The notes below the pieces were generated by a model, which had not been told where the DNA came from, made no database searches, and saw nothing but the letters and a program-made list of their open reading frames with translations. 64,000 nucleotides of DNA from an uncultured Paracoccaceae bacterium (GTDB taxonomy: Bacteria > Pseudomonadota > Alphaproteobacteria > Rhodobacterales > Rhodobacteraceae). Positions within the stretch are counted from its first letter, which is position 1, and every line of letters begins with the position of its first letter. This document shows, piece by piece, positions 8,179 through 17,435 of this stretch. The stretch spans positions 1 to 64,000 of the forward strand of contig CALFSV010000342.1 in assembly GCA_937916485.1 (NCBI GenBank), written 5' to 3'. Position numbers and translations under genes: made by a program.

Positions 8179-9750
8179 TTAGCCTTCTGCCTCTGCTGTC
8201 CTCATCCAGGCATCAAGGGCCGCAACCTCATCCGCCGTCAGCCGCAGCCCCAGCTTGTTGCGCCGCCAGACCACATCCTCAGCCGTGCGGGCAAATTCAT
8301 GGGTGATCAGCCAGCGCACCTCCCGCTCGGTCAGGGTCGCGCCGAAATCCTGGCCCAGATCCGCAAGACTGGTCGCCCCTTGCAGCAGGGTTGCGGCCTC
8401 TGTCCCATAGGCCCTGACGAGGCGGGTTGCCCAACGGTCGGTCAGAAACGGGTACGCCGCTTTCAACGCGGCGATCAGGCGATCCGCATCGCCAACCGGA
8501 AAAGCCCCGCCCGGCAAGGGCACACCAGCCGTCCAGCCTTCGGCCTTGCCACCAACGATCGGGACGATCTTGTCCAGTGCATGTTCGGCCAACCGGCGAT
8601 AGGTGGTGATCTTGCCGCCAAAGACATTGAGCACCGGCGCCCCGGCGGATGTATCAACCTTGAGAGTATAGTCCCGCGTCGCCGCCGTCGCAGATGTCGC
8701 CCCATCGTTGTAAAGGGGGCGAACCCCGGAATAGGTCCAGACCACATCCTCTGCCGTAACGGGCGTTTCAAAGTATTCAGAGGCAAAGGCGCAAAGATAG
8801 TCGCGTTCCTTCGGGGTGCAGACCGGTTTGACGTCAGGGTCCGCCTGCTCGGCATCCGTGGTGCCGATCAGGGTAAAGTCGGTCTCGTAGGGGATGGCAA
8901 AGATGATCCGGCCATCTGTTCCCTGGAAAAAGTAGCATTTGTCATGGTCATAGAGGCGCTTGGTCACGATGTGACTGCCCCGGACCAACCTAACCCCTTC
9001 CTTGGAGTTCAGGCGGACCTTGCCGTGGATGATGTCGCCCACCCAAGGTCCAGCAGCATTGACCATCATCTTTGCCCGGATTTCGCGGACACTCCCGGCG
9101 TCTTGGACCGTCACAATCCACTGACCATCCTCTTGCCGCGCGGCGAGGACCTTGGTTCGGACGAGAATATCTGCCCCCCGCTCAGCCGCGTCGCGGGCAT
9201 TCAGCGCGACAAGCCGCGAATCCTCGATCCAGCAGTCAGAGTATTCATAGGCTTGGCGATACTTGTCCTTCAGGGGCCGCCCTTCTGGCGCAGAGGTCAG
9301 ATTGAGCCGGGAGGTGCCGGGCAGGATTTGCCGCCCACCCAGCGTGTCATACAGGAAAAGACCCAGCCGGATCAGCCAGTTGGGCCGCCGCCCCTTCATC
9401 CATGGCATGACGGTGGACAACAGCCGCGAGGTGGGCGTCGTCGACTCGAACCGCATGTCAGGATGGGTCGGCAGAACAAACCGCATCGGCCAAGAGATAT
9501 GCGGCATGGCGCGCAGCAGTGTTTCACGCTCGATCAGGGCCTCGCGGACAAGGCGAAATTCGAAATACTCAAGATAGCGCAGGCCGCCATGAAACAGTTT
9601 GGTCGAGGCCGAGGAGGTGGCCGAGGCCAGATCGTTCATTTCAGCCAGAACAACGCTCAGCCCGCGCCCCGTCGCGTCGCGTGCGATCCCGCAACCGTTG
9701 ATGCCGCCGCCGATCACAAAGAGGTCGTATGTCCGATCCTCTGTCGCCAT
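8179..9750 (-). CDS. glpD: FAD-dependent glycerol-3-phosphate dehydrogenase GlpD
   Basis: Oxidises sn-glycerol 3-phosphate to dihydroxyacetone phosphate and passes electrons to quinone at the inner membrane. 523 residues from the ATG at 9750 (MATEDRTYDLFVIGGG), where AGGGAT lies upstream; the extra 20 codons above it do not look like family sequence. FAD-binding GGGINGCGIARDATGRG at 12-28, then the SSASTKLFHGGLRYLE signature near 50, and the GVRPLYND region. It is divergent from glpR, the usual arrangement for glycerol repression. Confidence 0.95.
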   Translation of the reverse strand: MATEDRTYDLFVIGGGINGCGIARDATGRGLSVVLAEMNDLASATSSASTKLFHGGLRYLEYFEFRLVREALIERETLLRAMPHISWPMRFVLPTHPDMRFESTTPTSRLLSTVMPWMKGRRPNWLIRLGLFLYDTLGGRQILPGTSRLNLTSAPEGRPLKDKYRQAYEYSDCWIEDSRLVALNARDAAERGADILVRTKVLAARQEDGQWIVTVQDAGSVREIRAKMMVNAAGPWVGDIIHGKVRLNSKEGVRLVRGSHIVTKRLYDHDKCYFFQGTDGRIIFAIPYETDFTLIGTTDAEQADPDVKPVCTPKERDYLCAFASEYFETPVTAEDVVWTYSGVRPLYNDGATSATAATRDYTLKVDTSAGAPVLNVFGGKITTYRRLAEHALDKIVPIVGGKAEGWTAGVPLPGGAFPVGDADRLIAALKAAYPFLTDRWATRLVRAYGTEAATLLQGATSLADLGQDFGATLTEREVRWLITHEFARTAEDVVWRRNKLGLRLTADEVAALDAWMRTAEAEG

Positions 9751-9921
9751 GGTCGAATCCCTTGCGTTTTCCTTCGTTCCTGCGCGTTGGATGGCATTCT
9801 GAGGGTTCAAAGCAAAGGATAATGTTCGTTTGTACGTGAAAAAGCGCGAAAATGTGTGAATGCCTCTGGCGGTATCGGGCGCAAAGGGTCAGATTGCGGC
9901 CATGCCAACCGCCAGTGGCCG
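9751..9921. promoter_or_regulatory. glpD-glpR divergent control region
   Basis: 171 bp between the two divergent genes. A candidate DeoR-type site lies at about 9822-9853: ATGTTCGTTT (9822-9831) and GCGCGAAAAT (9844-9853) present opposed TTCG/CGAA half-sites, the half-site style of GlpR operators. No promoter hexamers stand out. This is inference from position and half-sites only. Confidence 0.35.
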
Positions 9922-10689
9922 ATGATGAACCAGAACTTTCGCCACCCCGAGATCCTTGAACTGGCTGCCCAAAGCGGCAAGGTCACTGTCGAAGGGCTGG
10001 CCCAGCATTTTGGTGTCACCCTCCAGACCATCAGGCGCGATCTGACCGACCTCGCAGAGGCTGGCCAGCTCGAGCGGGTGCACGGCGGGGCCATCTTGCC
10101 GTCCGGCACGGTTAACATCGGCTACGCCGACCGGCAGATTCTGTTCGAGGCCGAGAAACGGGCAATGGCCCGCGCCTGTGCAGCGCTGATCCCCGACGGG
10201 GCCTCGCTTTTCCTTAACATCGGCACCACGACCGAGGCGGTGGCACATGCCCTGATGCAGCATCGCAACCTGATGGTGGTGACGAACAACATGAACGTTG
10301 CCCGCATCCTGACCGGGCATCCTGATTGTCAGGTGATCCTTGCCGGGGGCATCCTGCGGCGGGCGGACGGGGGGCTGACCGGCGACCTTACGGTGCAGAC
10401 GATCCGCCGGTTCAAATTCGACTATGCCGTCATCGGCTGTTCCGCCCTGGACAGCGACGGGGACCTGTTGGACTTCGATATCTCAGAGGTCGGGGTAAGC
10501 CAGGCGATCCTGGATCAGGCCCGGCAGGCGATCCTTGTGGCGGACCATTCCAAGTTCCAGCGGGCTGCCCCGGCGCGCATCGCATCGCTTAGCCGGATCG
10601 ATGCTTTCGTAACCGATCGGGCCTTGTCCGAGGATCTGGCCGACCGATGCGAGGACTGGGACACGCGGGTGATCGTGGCGGGCGTCTAG
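9922..10689 (+). CDS. glpR: DeoR-family repressor GlpR
   Basis: Represses glycerol 3-phosphate genes and is released by the phosphorylated ligand. 255 residues from the first of two adjacent ATGs (9922/9925); the [13 protein letters not shown] opening is typical of alphaproteobacterial GlpR. N-terminal helix-turn-helix [21 protein letters not shown] at about 22-42 (in pieces [20 protein letters not shown]), then the DeoR sensor domain with [10 protein letters not shown] and the [15 protein letters not shown] segment. Divergent from glpD, which makes the assignment strong. Its stop overlaps the convergent aroQ stop. Confidence 0.9.
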   Translation: MMNQNFRHPEILELAAQSGKVTVEGLAQHFGVTLQTIRRDLTDLAEAGQLERVHGGAILPSGTVNIGYADRQILFEAEKRAMARACAALIPDGASLFLNIGTTTEAVAHALMQHRNLMVVTNNMNVARILTGHPDCQVILAGGILRRADGGLTGDLTVQTIRRFKFDYAVIGCSALDSDGDLLDFDISEVGVSQAILDQARQAILVADHSKFQRAAPARIASLSRIDAFVTDRALSEDLADRCEDWDTRVIVAGV

Positions 10690-11126
10690 CCTGCCAGAAG
10701 GGTGCCCATCCGGCGCATGGCAAGGCTGTAACCCTCAACCCCAAAGCCCGCGATCACGCCTTCGGCGCGGGCCGAGACATAGGAATGATGGCGAAAGCTT
10801 TCGCGCTTGTGGATGTTGGAGATGTGAACCTCAAGCACCGGCCTGTCAAAGGCGTTCAACGCATCCAGAACCGCGACAGAGGTATGGCTAAGGGCACCAG
10901 GGTTGATGATGATCCCGGCAGACTTTTTGCGGGCCTCGTGGATCCAGTCGACGATCTGGCCTTCCCAGTTGGACTGCAAAAGCTCGCAGGTCAGGCCAAA
11001 GTCGGAGGCCAGCTTGGCGCAGGCCGCCCCCACATCCTCAAGCGTGTCATAACCGTAAATCTCGGGCTGGCGCTGACCCAGAAGGTTAAGGTTGGGGCCG
11101 TTCAGAATGGTGATGTGCTTGGTCAT
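10686..11126 (-). CDS. aroQ: Type II 3-dehydroquinate dehydratase
   Basis: Third step of the shikimate pathway: 3-dehydroquinate to 3-dehydroshikimate. 146 residues from the ATG at 11126 ([14 protein letters not shown]), with AGGAC 8-9 bp upstream. Diagnostic sites: [17 protein letters not shown] with the catalytic arginine and tyrosine (about 9-25), [13 protein letters not shown] near 74-86, [11 protein letters not shown] with the catalytic histidine near 100, and the RHHSY loop. The stop overlaps that of glpR tail to tail. Confidence 0.97.
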   Translation of the reverse strand: MTKHITILNGPNLNLLGQRQPEIYGYDTLEDVGAACAKLASDFGLTCELLQSNWEGQIVDWIHEARKKSAGIIINPGALSHTSVAVLDALNAFDRPVLEVHISNIHKRESFRHHSYVSARAEGVIAGFGVEGYSLAMRRMGTLLAG

Positions 11127-11285
11127 GGCCGGACTGTCCTGCGAAATAGTGTTGCGGGGCGAATACGCTGAGTGGCGACCGAAATCAATGTTGATGGGTC
11201 CTTGGGGCAGGGCAGGACGCACCGGTAATCGTAAAGTTGTCGCCCGATCGGGGGCGGCGCGCCTGATAAACAGCTTGCCGGTCGA

Positions 11286-12163
11286 TCACCTCCGCACAGA
11301 CGCTGACCGTGACGCACAAAGGCTGATGATCGGCATGCCTTTCCCGGCGGTGTCGGCATGAATGTGGATGTTGTCAAAACCACCCCGCCGAAGGTGGTCC
11401 AGAAGGGCCTCTTTCTCGACCCAGAACGTGATGTCCTGCAAGCCGCCTTCCCAGTAGGCAGGGATGCTCGTCTGATAGTTGCGGATCATGTAGCTGCGGG
11501 CGAACATCTTGTAGCTGTGATCGCCTCCGTCAAACTCCTGATCCAGCGTTGGGACAAAGGCTGTGCGACTGTTGGATGGGCGCTGATGACTTCGGCGTCA
11601 TAGTAGTGCGTCCACAGGTAAATGTGATCCGACTTTGCCATCGCCGCCGACAGGAACTCAAAGGGTGTTTGAAGATGGTAAAGCACGCCCGAGGCAAAGA
11701 TCAGGTCAAAACGCTGTGGTGTTTCGCGCAAGAACCCAAGGCCATCGCCAAACTCGAAAGTTGCATCGAACTTGCAAATCTCTTTCAGGCATAGGCATTT
11801 GAGGAAGTTAAAGGAATTGGCCTCGACCGAGGTGATCGATGCGACCCCCTGCTGCAACAGGCCAAGGGTCTGATAGCCTTCGAACGGGCCGATCTCGCAG
11901 ACCGACTTGCCCGTCAGGCCTCCCGGAAGTGTCTTGGCCAACCAATCGACCCGGCGATCACCAAACATCTCGACAGTGCCCGAGGTTTCAACATTGGGCA
12001 GTCGCGACTTCCAGGTGTCTTCGAAGATATCCGCGATGGTCTGGGCCGACGGCGTTCGCGTCTCGTAGCGGGCGCGCAGTATCCCTTCGCCCGAGGCGGG
12101 CAGGCCAGCGTCCTTTGCGCCCAAGATCCTGCGGGACAACCGCCCCAGCATCTTTCGCATCAT
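11286..12163 (-). pseudogene. Class I SAM-dependent methyltransferase, frameshifted
   Basis: The N-terminal part runs from the ATG at 12163 (MMRKMLGRLSRRILG) and contains the SAM-binding motif I KSVCEIGPFEGYQT, the acidic motif SVEANSFNF, and motif IV FDLIFASGVLYHLQ. This frame stops at 11486 with unrelated residues. A second frame, ending at 11286, continues the family C-terminus (LDQEFDGGDHSYKMF, WVEKEALLDHLRRGGFDNI). The two frames exchange at about 11545-11590, so one base appears gained or lost. The full product would be close to 290 residues. It resembles stand-alone methyltransferases acting on small molecules or glycans; substrate unknown. A real pseudogene or a sequencing error are both possible. 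Confidence 0.75.
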
Positions 12164-12371
12164 ATGCTTTGCCGCCTGCTTGGGCCTGCGATGGTGCCTG
12201 TCAGGGGCATGAAAGCTCCAATTTCGTTTCTCAAGGACGTGCGAACCGACAGCTACGGGTCGGAGGGTCGGATACGATGGATTGGGGGCGAGTTCAACGA
12301 TGATGGCCGCCAACCGGCCCGGGTGACTGGCCCAAGGCCGGGAAGGGCTCGCGTCGGATGTGTCTTGCCGG

Positions 12372-12457
<86 letters not shown>

Positions 12458-12676
12458 TTCGTTGTTTTCCGGCGGCTAAAGCCCACCCGTCGTCCTCGTG
12501 CGGTCTGGCGCAGGAGGCGGCCAGATTTGTCGCAAAGGGCAAGGGTAGGCTTTCACCACACAGTCACAACGAGAACGTTGGTATCAACGTCCCCCGCAAG
12601 GGTAAATCCTCAACTCGTGCATTAGGCTCAACCTTTGGCATTCCACCAAGGGCCTGGCTTGCATCCAACCTGTTGG

Positions 12677-13225
12677 CTATAGCGCCTGCTCTGGCGGCAG
12701 GGTAAGCAATCGCCGCTCTCCCAGCCAACGGTTCATCCGCAGCGCCTCGCGCAGCACGAGCTGGGCCTCATCGTCCCGCCCCAGACCCATCAGCGTCAGA
12801 GCCTTGCCGGTCAGGGCGGCAACATGGCGGGGGTCGATTTCCAGCGCCCGTTCCAGGTCAACCAGGGCCGGGGCATAGTCCTGACGCAGGAAGTTGGCGA
12901 AGGCGCGTTGATTGTAGCCCTCTGCGTAGTCGGGACAGTATTCGACGAGGCTGTCGAGAACGTCGCGCGCACCTATAAAGTCGCTCATCTGCCGCCGTCG
13001 CATTCCTTCGTCCAACAACTCTTGGGCGCGGGAATCCGGGGCATCGGTCCAAAGTTGCCACAGCCCATTGGATAAGACCCTTGCCTCGGTCTCATCGCGC
13101 GAAACCCTCAGATCTTGCAGAATGTCATCCTTGGCCGCTTCATGGTCAGGATTTGACGGGCAAACCTGCTGGGCGGCGGCGGGCAAGGCAATGCAAATGC
13201 TAAGGATGGCGACGGCGTGTTTCAT
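12677..13225 (-). CDS. Exported TPR-repeat protein
   Basis: 182 residues from the ATG at 13225; a TTG three codons upstream is less likely. A signal peptide (MKHAVAILSICIALPAAAQQ) directs it to the periplasm. The mature part has two to three tetratricopeptide repeats between about 65 and 160, seen in ARDVLDSLVEYCPDYAEGYN and ALVDLERALEIDPRHVAAL. Such proteins act as protein-binding scaffolds; the partner is unknown. Neighbours give no functional hint: tRNA-Leu on one side and the putA regulator on the other. Confidence 0.82.
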   Translation of the reverse strand: MKHAVAILSICIALPAAAQQVCPSNPDHEAAKDDILQDLRVSRDETEARVLSNGLWQLWTDAPDSRAQELLDEGMRRRQMSDFIGARDVLDSLVEYCPDYAEGYNQRAFANFLRQDYAPALVDLERALEIDPRHVAALTGKALTLMGLGRDDEAQLVLREALRMNRWLGERRLLTLPPEQAL

Positions 13226-13271
13226 ACCTATCAATCATGGAGCGATCTGGTCACCGGTCAAGGGGGGCGGC

Positions 13272-13742
13272 TCAGGCGGCAAAGCCTTCTTCCTTGACCG
13301 CTTGCATCGCGACGTAGGTGGATGTGTTGGCCACATAAGGCAAAGTGGAGATGCGTTCGGCCAGAACCGCCCTGTACGCTGCCATGGTGCTGGTGCGCAC
13401 TTTCAACAGATAATCGAATGCTCCGGCAATCATATGGCACTGCTCAATCTCGCCGACCTTCAGGACCGCGGCGTTGAAGGCGTCCAGGGCCGATTCACGG
13501 GTGTCGGACAGTTTCACCTCGACAAAGGCCACATGGTCCCGGCCCAGAAGGATCGGATCAAAGAGGGCCCGATAACCTCTGATAACGCCATTGTCCTCAA
13601 GCCGTTTCAGCCGCGCCTGGACCGGAGACTTGGACAGGCCGACCTTCTGCGCCAGCGCCGTGACGCTGATCCGACCATCGACGGCCAGAACGTCGAGAAT
13701 CTTGGTGTCAAATACGTCAAGGTCCGCAGTTCGTTCAGCCAT
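13272..13742 (-). CDS. putR: Lrp/AsnC-family proline-responsive activator (PutR-like)
   Basis: 156 residues from the ATG at 13742 (MAERTADLDVFD); an ATG at 13766 would add eight residues. N-terminal AsnC helix-turn-helix (ISVTALAQKVGLSKSPVQAR, about 26-45) and a C-terminal RAM ligand domain with the typical GAFDYLLKV segment. It is divergent from putA across 106 bp, the standard arrangement in alphaproteobacteria where PutR activates putA in response to proline. Confidence 0.9.
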   Translation of the reverse strand: MAERTADLDVFDTKILDVLAVDGRISVTALAQKVGLSKSPVQARLKRLEDNGVIRGYRALFDPILLGRDHVAFVEVKLSDTRESALDAFNAAVLKVGEIEQCHMIAGAFDYLLKVRTSTMAAYRAVLAERISTLPYVANTSTYVAMQAVKEEGFAA

Positions 13743-13812
13743 AAAACCACCCATTTTTCGGAACATTATGCCGTCATGCCGCTGGAATGGGGCAAAACGA
13801 CCTGAAACATTG

Positions 13813-13825
13813 GTCTAGTGTAGAC
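13813..13825. promoter_or_regulatory. Palindrome in the putR-putA intergenic region
   Basis: GTCTA-GTG-TAGAC is a perfect inverted repeat 24 bp upstream of the putA ATG. Its position between divergent regulator and target makes it a candidate PutR site or part of the putA promoter. A GGAG ribosome site follows at 13836-13839. Confidence 0.4.
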
Positions 13826-13848
13826 GAATTCTTTTGGAGAGTCATCCG

Positions 13849-16800
13849 ATGTCTACCCCCCATCCGGTCAAGCTGCGGCCCCACATTGACGATGCAATGT
13901 ATGCCGATCAGGGCACCATTCTAGACCGCCTCAGGGCCGAGGCTGCACTGACCTTGTCAGAGCGTCAGGCCATCTCGGCCGATGCTGCCGGATTGGTCCG
14001 CAAAATCAGGTCCTCGTCCGATCCCGGACTGATGGAGGTGTTCCTGGCCGAATATGGCCTGTCCACCGATGAAGGCATTGCCCTGATGTGCCTTGCCGAG
14101 GCGCTGTTACGGGTGCCCGATGCCGAAACCATCGACGCCCTGATCGAGGACAAGATCGCCCCGTCCGACTGGGGCCAGCACCTTGGCAAATCCGCCTCGT
14201 CTCTTGTCAATGCCTCGACCTGGGCGCTTTTGCTGACGGGCCGGGTGCTGGATGATGACACCCCCGGCATCACCCGCCACCTGAGGGGGGCGATCAAGCG
14301 GCTGGGTGAACCTGTGATCCGTTCGGCCGTCGCCCGTGCCATGCGCGAAATGGGCCGCCAGTTTGTCCTTGGCGAAACGATCGGCAAAGCGATGACCCGG
14401 GCCGCAGGCATGCAGGCAAAGGGGTTCACTTACAGCTACGACATGCTGGGTGAGGCTGCCCGGACCGAGGCCGACGCCCGCAGCTATCACCTGTCCTATT
14501 CCCGCGCCATTTCGGCCATCGCTACTGACTGCACCCACGGCAGCGTCGCCCAGAATCCCGGCATCTCGGTCAAGCTGTCAGCCTTGCACCCCCGGTACGA
14601 AGTCGCTCAGGCCGACCGGGTGATGGAGGAACTGGTTCCCCGCGTCCGCGCCCTTGCCCTTCTGGCCAAGGCAGCGGGCATGGGGTTCAACATCGACGCC
14701 GAAGAGGCCGACCGCCTGTCCCTGTCGATTGATGTGATCGAGGCGACCCTGTCGGACCCGGCGCTGAAAGGCTGGGATGGTTTCGGCGTCGTGGTGCAGG
14801 CCTTTGGTCAACCGGCCGGGCCTGTCATCGACTGGCTGCACGACCTCGCAACCCGCCTCAACCGCAAGATCATGGTGCGTCTTGTCAAAGGCGCCTATTG
14901 GGACGCCGAGATCAAGCGGGCTCAGGTCGAAGGGATGCCCGGTTTTCCGGTTTTCACCAACAAGGCGGCGACCGACATCAGCTATATCGCCAATGCCCGC
15001 AAGCTTTTGGGCATGACGGACCGGATTTATCCTCAGTTTGCCACCCACAATGCCCACACGGTTTCGGCGGTCTTGCACATGGCCAAGGCGATGGGCATCG
15101 GCCCGGACAGGTTCGAGTTTCAGCGGCTGCACGGCATGGGCGAGACGTTGCATACCCTTGTCCTCAAGGCGCAGGGCACCCGCTGTCGGATCTATGCACC
15201 CGTCGGGGCACACGAGGATCTTCTGGCCTATCTGGTGCGCCGGTTGCTGGAAAACGGGGCAAACTCGTCCTTCGTAAATCAGATCGTCGATGAAGAGGTC
15301 CGGCCAGAGGTCGTCGTCGCCGATCCATTCGGTGCGGATCTGACGGCCCCGGACCTGCCAACTGGTCCGCAGCTATTTGAGCCGTCCCGCGTGAACTCTG
15401 CCGGGTGGGACATCACCCATACCCCGACGCTCGAGCGGATCGAGGCTGGGCGTCGGCCCTACCTGACCCATGTCTGGACGTCCGCCCCGATCTTGGCTTC
15501 GGGACGGGCAAGCGGTGATCAGGCAAGCGGTGATCAGGCAAGCAGTGATCAGGCAAGCAGTGATCTTGCCAAGCCGGTGCAGAACCCGGCCAACCCGGCG
15601 GACGTGGTCGGGCAGGTGGTCGCGGCGACGGCGCAGGATGTGGCGGCGGCCTTTGACGGGGCAAGGCCCTGGCAAATCCCCGTCACCGACAGGGCCGCGA
15701 TTTTGCGGCGCGCCGCCGATGCTTATGAGGCGAACGCGCCAGAGCTGTTCGCCCTATTGGCCCGCGAGGCGGGGAAAACCCTTGCCGATGCCGTGGGCGA
15801 AGTCCGCGAGGCGGTGGATTTCCTGCGCTACTACGCGGCCGAAGCCGAGAGTGCAGGAGAGTGCGCCGCCCGCGGGACCTGGTCCTGCATCAGCCCATGG
15901 AACTTCCCACTTGCCATTTTCACCGGCCAGATTGCGGCGGCGCTGGCTGCGGGCAATGCCGTTCTGGCCAAACCGGCAGAGCAAACGCCACTCATCGCGG
16001 CAAGGGCCGTCGCGCTCTTGCAGGCGGCGGGTGTGCCGGTCAGTGCCCTTCAGCTATTGCCTGGCGGCGTTGCCGCCGGGGCCGCCGTCGTCGCCGAGGC
16101 GCGGGTCGCAGGCGTGGCCTTTACCGGATCGACGGGTACCGCCCGCAAGATCCGGGCATCCATGGCGCAGCACTGCGCCCCCGGCACGCCGCTGATCGCC
16201 GAGACGGGCGGGCTAAACGCCATGATCGTGGACAGCACGGCCCTGCCAGAACACGCGGTCAGGGACATCGTCAACGGTGCCTTCCGCTCGGCCGGGCAAC
16301 GCTGTTCAGCGCTGCGCTGCCTGTATGTGCAGGAGGACATCGCACCAAAACTCATGCGCATGCTTGCGGGGGCCATGGACGAGCTGCAGGTGGGGTCGCC
16401 ATGGCAGCTGGCCACAGATCTTGGGCCGGTCATCGACGAGGCGGCGCATAGAACGATTGCGGACCATATTGCCGTTGCCCGGTCCGAAGGTCGGGTGCTG
16501 CATGCCCTGGAGGCGCCGGCAGCGGGGCATTTCATCGCCCCTACGGTGATCCGCCTTGGCAGCATTTCGGAACTGGAGCGGGAGATCTTCGGACCGGTGC
16601 TGCATGTGGTGACTTTCAAGGCTGCAGAGCTGGACAAGGTCATCGGGGCCATCAATGCCACCGGCTACGGTTTGACCTTTGGCCTGCACACCAGGATCGA
16701 TGACAGGGTTCAGCATATCGTGGACCGGATCACGGCCGGCAACATCTACGTCAATCGTAACCAGATCGGTGCGGTGGTCGGAAGCCAGCCCTTTGGGGGA

Positions 16801-17349
16801 GAGGGCCTGTCCGGAACAGGACCCAAGGCCGGGGGGCCACATTATCTGCCGAGGTTCCGCGCGCCTGCCGCAGCGCCCGCAATCCCCCGGACAGGGTGGG
16901 CAGGGGGCGAGGATACGGCCTCTCTCGCTGACAAATTACGCCGGGCAGGGCCAGGACCAGCCTTGCCGGTCACTGACATGCCGGGGCCGACGGGTGAATC
17001 GAACCGCCTTGGTCAGGTCGCCCGGCCGCCGATTCTGTGTCTTGGTCCGGGGCGCGAGGCGGCTGAGGCGCAGGGCCAGGCGGTCGCGGCGCTCGGAGGC
17101 GTGCCTGTTGTTGCGGAAGGACAGGTCGAGGGCGACGCGCTGGAGGCGCTGGGGCCAATTGGCGGGGTGATCTGGTGGGGCACTCGGGACCTTGCCAGCC
17201 AATACGAGGCAGCCCTGGCCAGACGACCCGGCCCACTGGTGTCGCTGATCACCGCAATGCCCGACGCGGCCCATGTCGTGCTTGAGCGGCACGTCTGTGT
17301 GGACACGACCGCAGCCGGGGGTAACGCCGCCCTTCTGGCGGCAGTTTAG
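13849..17349 (+). CDS. putA: Bifunctional proline dehydrogenase / P5C dehydrogenase PutA
   Basis: Oxidises proline to glutamate in two linked steps. 1166 residues from the ATG at 13849, preceded by TTGGAG. The proline dehydrogenase barrel spans about 130-470 with RLVKGAYWDAEIKRAQ (near 342) and RFEFQRLHGMGE (near 421). The aldehyde dehydrogenase domain spans about 560-1000 with SPWNFPLAIFTGQ (near 681), the catalytic glutamate in ETGGLNAM (near 784) and the cysteine in GQRCSALR (near 818). A C-terminal domain of about 150 residues follows. There is no N-terminal ribbon-helix-helix, so it is not its own repressor, in keeping with a separate PutR. The linker between the two catalytic domains contains a 15-bp tandem repeat. 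Confidence 0.97.
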   Translation: MSTPHPVKLRPHIDDAMYADQGTILDRLRAEAALTLSERQAISADAAGLVRKIRSSSDPGLMEVFLAEYGLSTDEGIALMCLAEALLRVPDAETIDALIEDKIAPSDWGQHLGKSASSLVNASTWALLLTGRVLDDDTPGITRHLRGAIKRLGEPVIRSAVARAMREMGRQFVLGETIGKAMTRAAGMQAKGFTYSYDMLGEAARTEADARSYHLSYSRAISAIATDCTHGSVAQNPGISVKLSALHPRYEVAQADRVMEELVPRVRALALLAKAAGMGFNIDAEEADRLSLSIDVIEATLSDPALKGWDGFGVVVQAFGQPAGPVIDWLHDLATRLNRKIMVRLVKGAYWDAEIKRAQVEGMPGFPVFTNKAATDISYIANARKLLGMTDRIYPQFATHNAHTVSAVLHMAKAMGIGPDRFEFQRLHGMGETLHTLVLKAQGTRCRIYAPVGAHEDLLAYLVRRLLENGANSSFVNQIVDEEVRPEVVVADPFGADLTAPDLPTGPQLFEPSRVNSAGWDITHTPTLERIEAGRRPYLTHVWTSAPILASGRASGDQASGDQASSDQASSDLAKPVQNPANPADVVGQVVAATAQDVAAAFDGARPWQIPVTDRAAILRRAADAYEANAPELFALLAREAGKTLADAVGEVREAVDFLRYYAAEAESAGECAARGTWSCISPWNFPLAIFTGQIAAALAAGNAVLAKPAEQTPLIAARAVALLQAAGVPVSALQLLPGGVAAGAAVVAEARVAGVAFTGSTGTARKIRASMAQHCAPGTPLIAETGGLNAMIVDSTALPEHAVRDIVNGAFRSAGQRCSALRCLYVQEDIAPKLMRMLAGAMDELQVGSPWQLATDLGPVIDEAAHRTIADHIAVARSEGRVLHALEAPAAGHFIAPTVIRLGSISELEREIFGPVLHVVTFKAAELDKVIGAINATGYGLTFGLHTRIDDRVQHIVDRITAGNIYVNRNQIGAVVGSQPFGGEGLSGTGPKAGGPHYLPRFRAPAAAPAIPRTGWAGGEDTASLADKLRRAGPGPALPVTDMPGPTGESNRLGQVARPPILCLGPGREAAEAQGQAVAALGGVPVVAEGQVEGDALEALGPIGGVIWWGTRDLASQYEAALARRPGPLVSLITAMPDAAHVVLERHVCVDTTAAGGNAALLAAV
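15508..15567 (+). repeat. 15-bp tandem repeat, four units, inside putA
   Basis: Four head-to-tail units of GCAAGCRGTGATCAG, the last ending in CTT. Units 1-2 carry G and units 3-4 carry A at the seventh base. In frame it encodes ASGDQ, ASGDQ, ASSDQ, ASSDL, placed in the linker between the proline dehydrogenase and aldehyde dehydrogenase domains. Because the unit is a multiple of three, gain or loss of copies would only change linker length. Confidence 0.95.
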
Positions 17350-17359
17350 GACGGGTCAG

Positions 17360-17385
17360 GTAAGGTGGGTTAAAACCCACCTTAC
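17360..17385. repeat. GTAAGGTGGGT palindrome, copy 1 (after putA)
   Basis: Perfect 12-bp inverted repeat: GTAAGGTGGGTT and AACCCACCTTAC around an AA centre. It lies 10 bp after the putA stop. The same palindrome recurs at 18589, 26445 and 29847, always between genes. As RNA it forms a strong hairpin; it may serve as a terminator or belong to a REP-like dispersed family. Confidence 0.85.
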
Positions 17386-17435
17386 GCCGTCCCAGCCTCT
17401 TGACCGTCCGGGGGGCATCGCACAGGGTCTGCCTC

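Noticed and set aside
8146..9822. 558-codon plus-strand frame opposite glpD
   Set aside because: Shadow of glpD; low-complexity composition and no ribosome site.
12458..12676. 219-bp gap between tRNA-Leu and the TPR gene, checked for an integrated element using the tRNA as attachment site
   Set aside because: No integrase gene and no repeated tRNA 3' end nearby; nothing recognisable in it.
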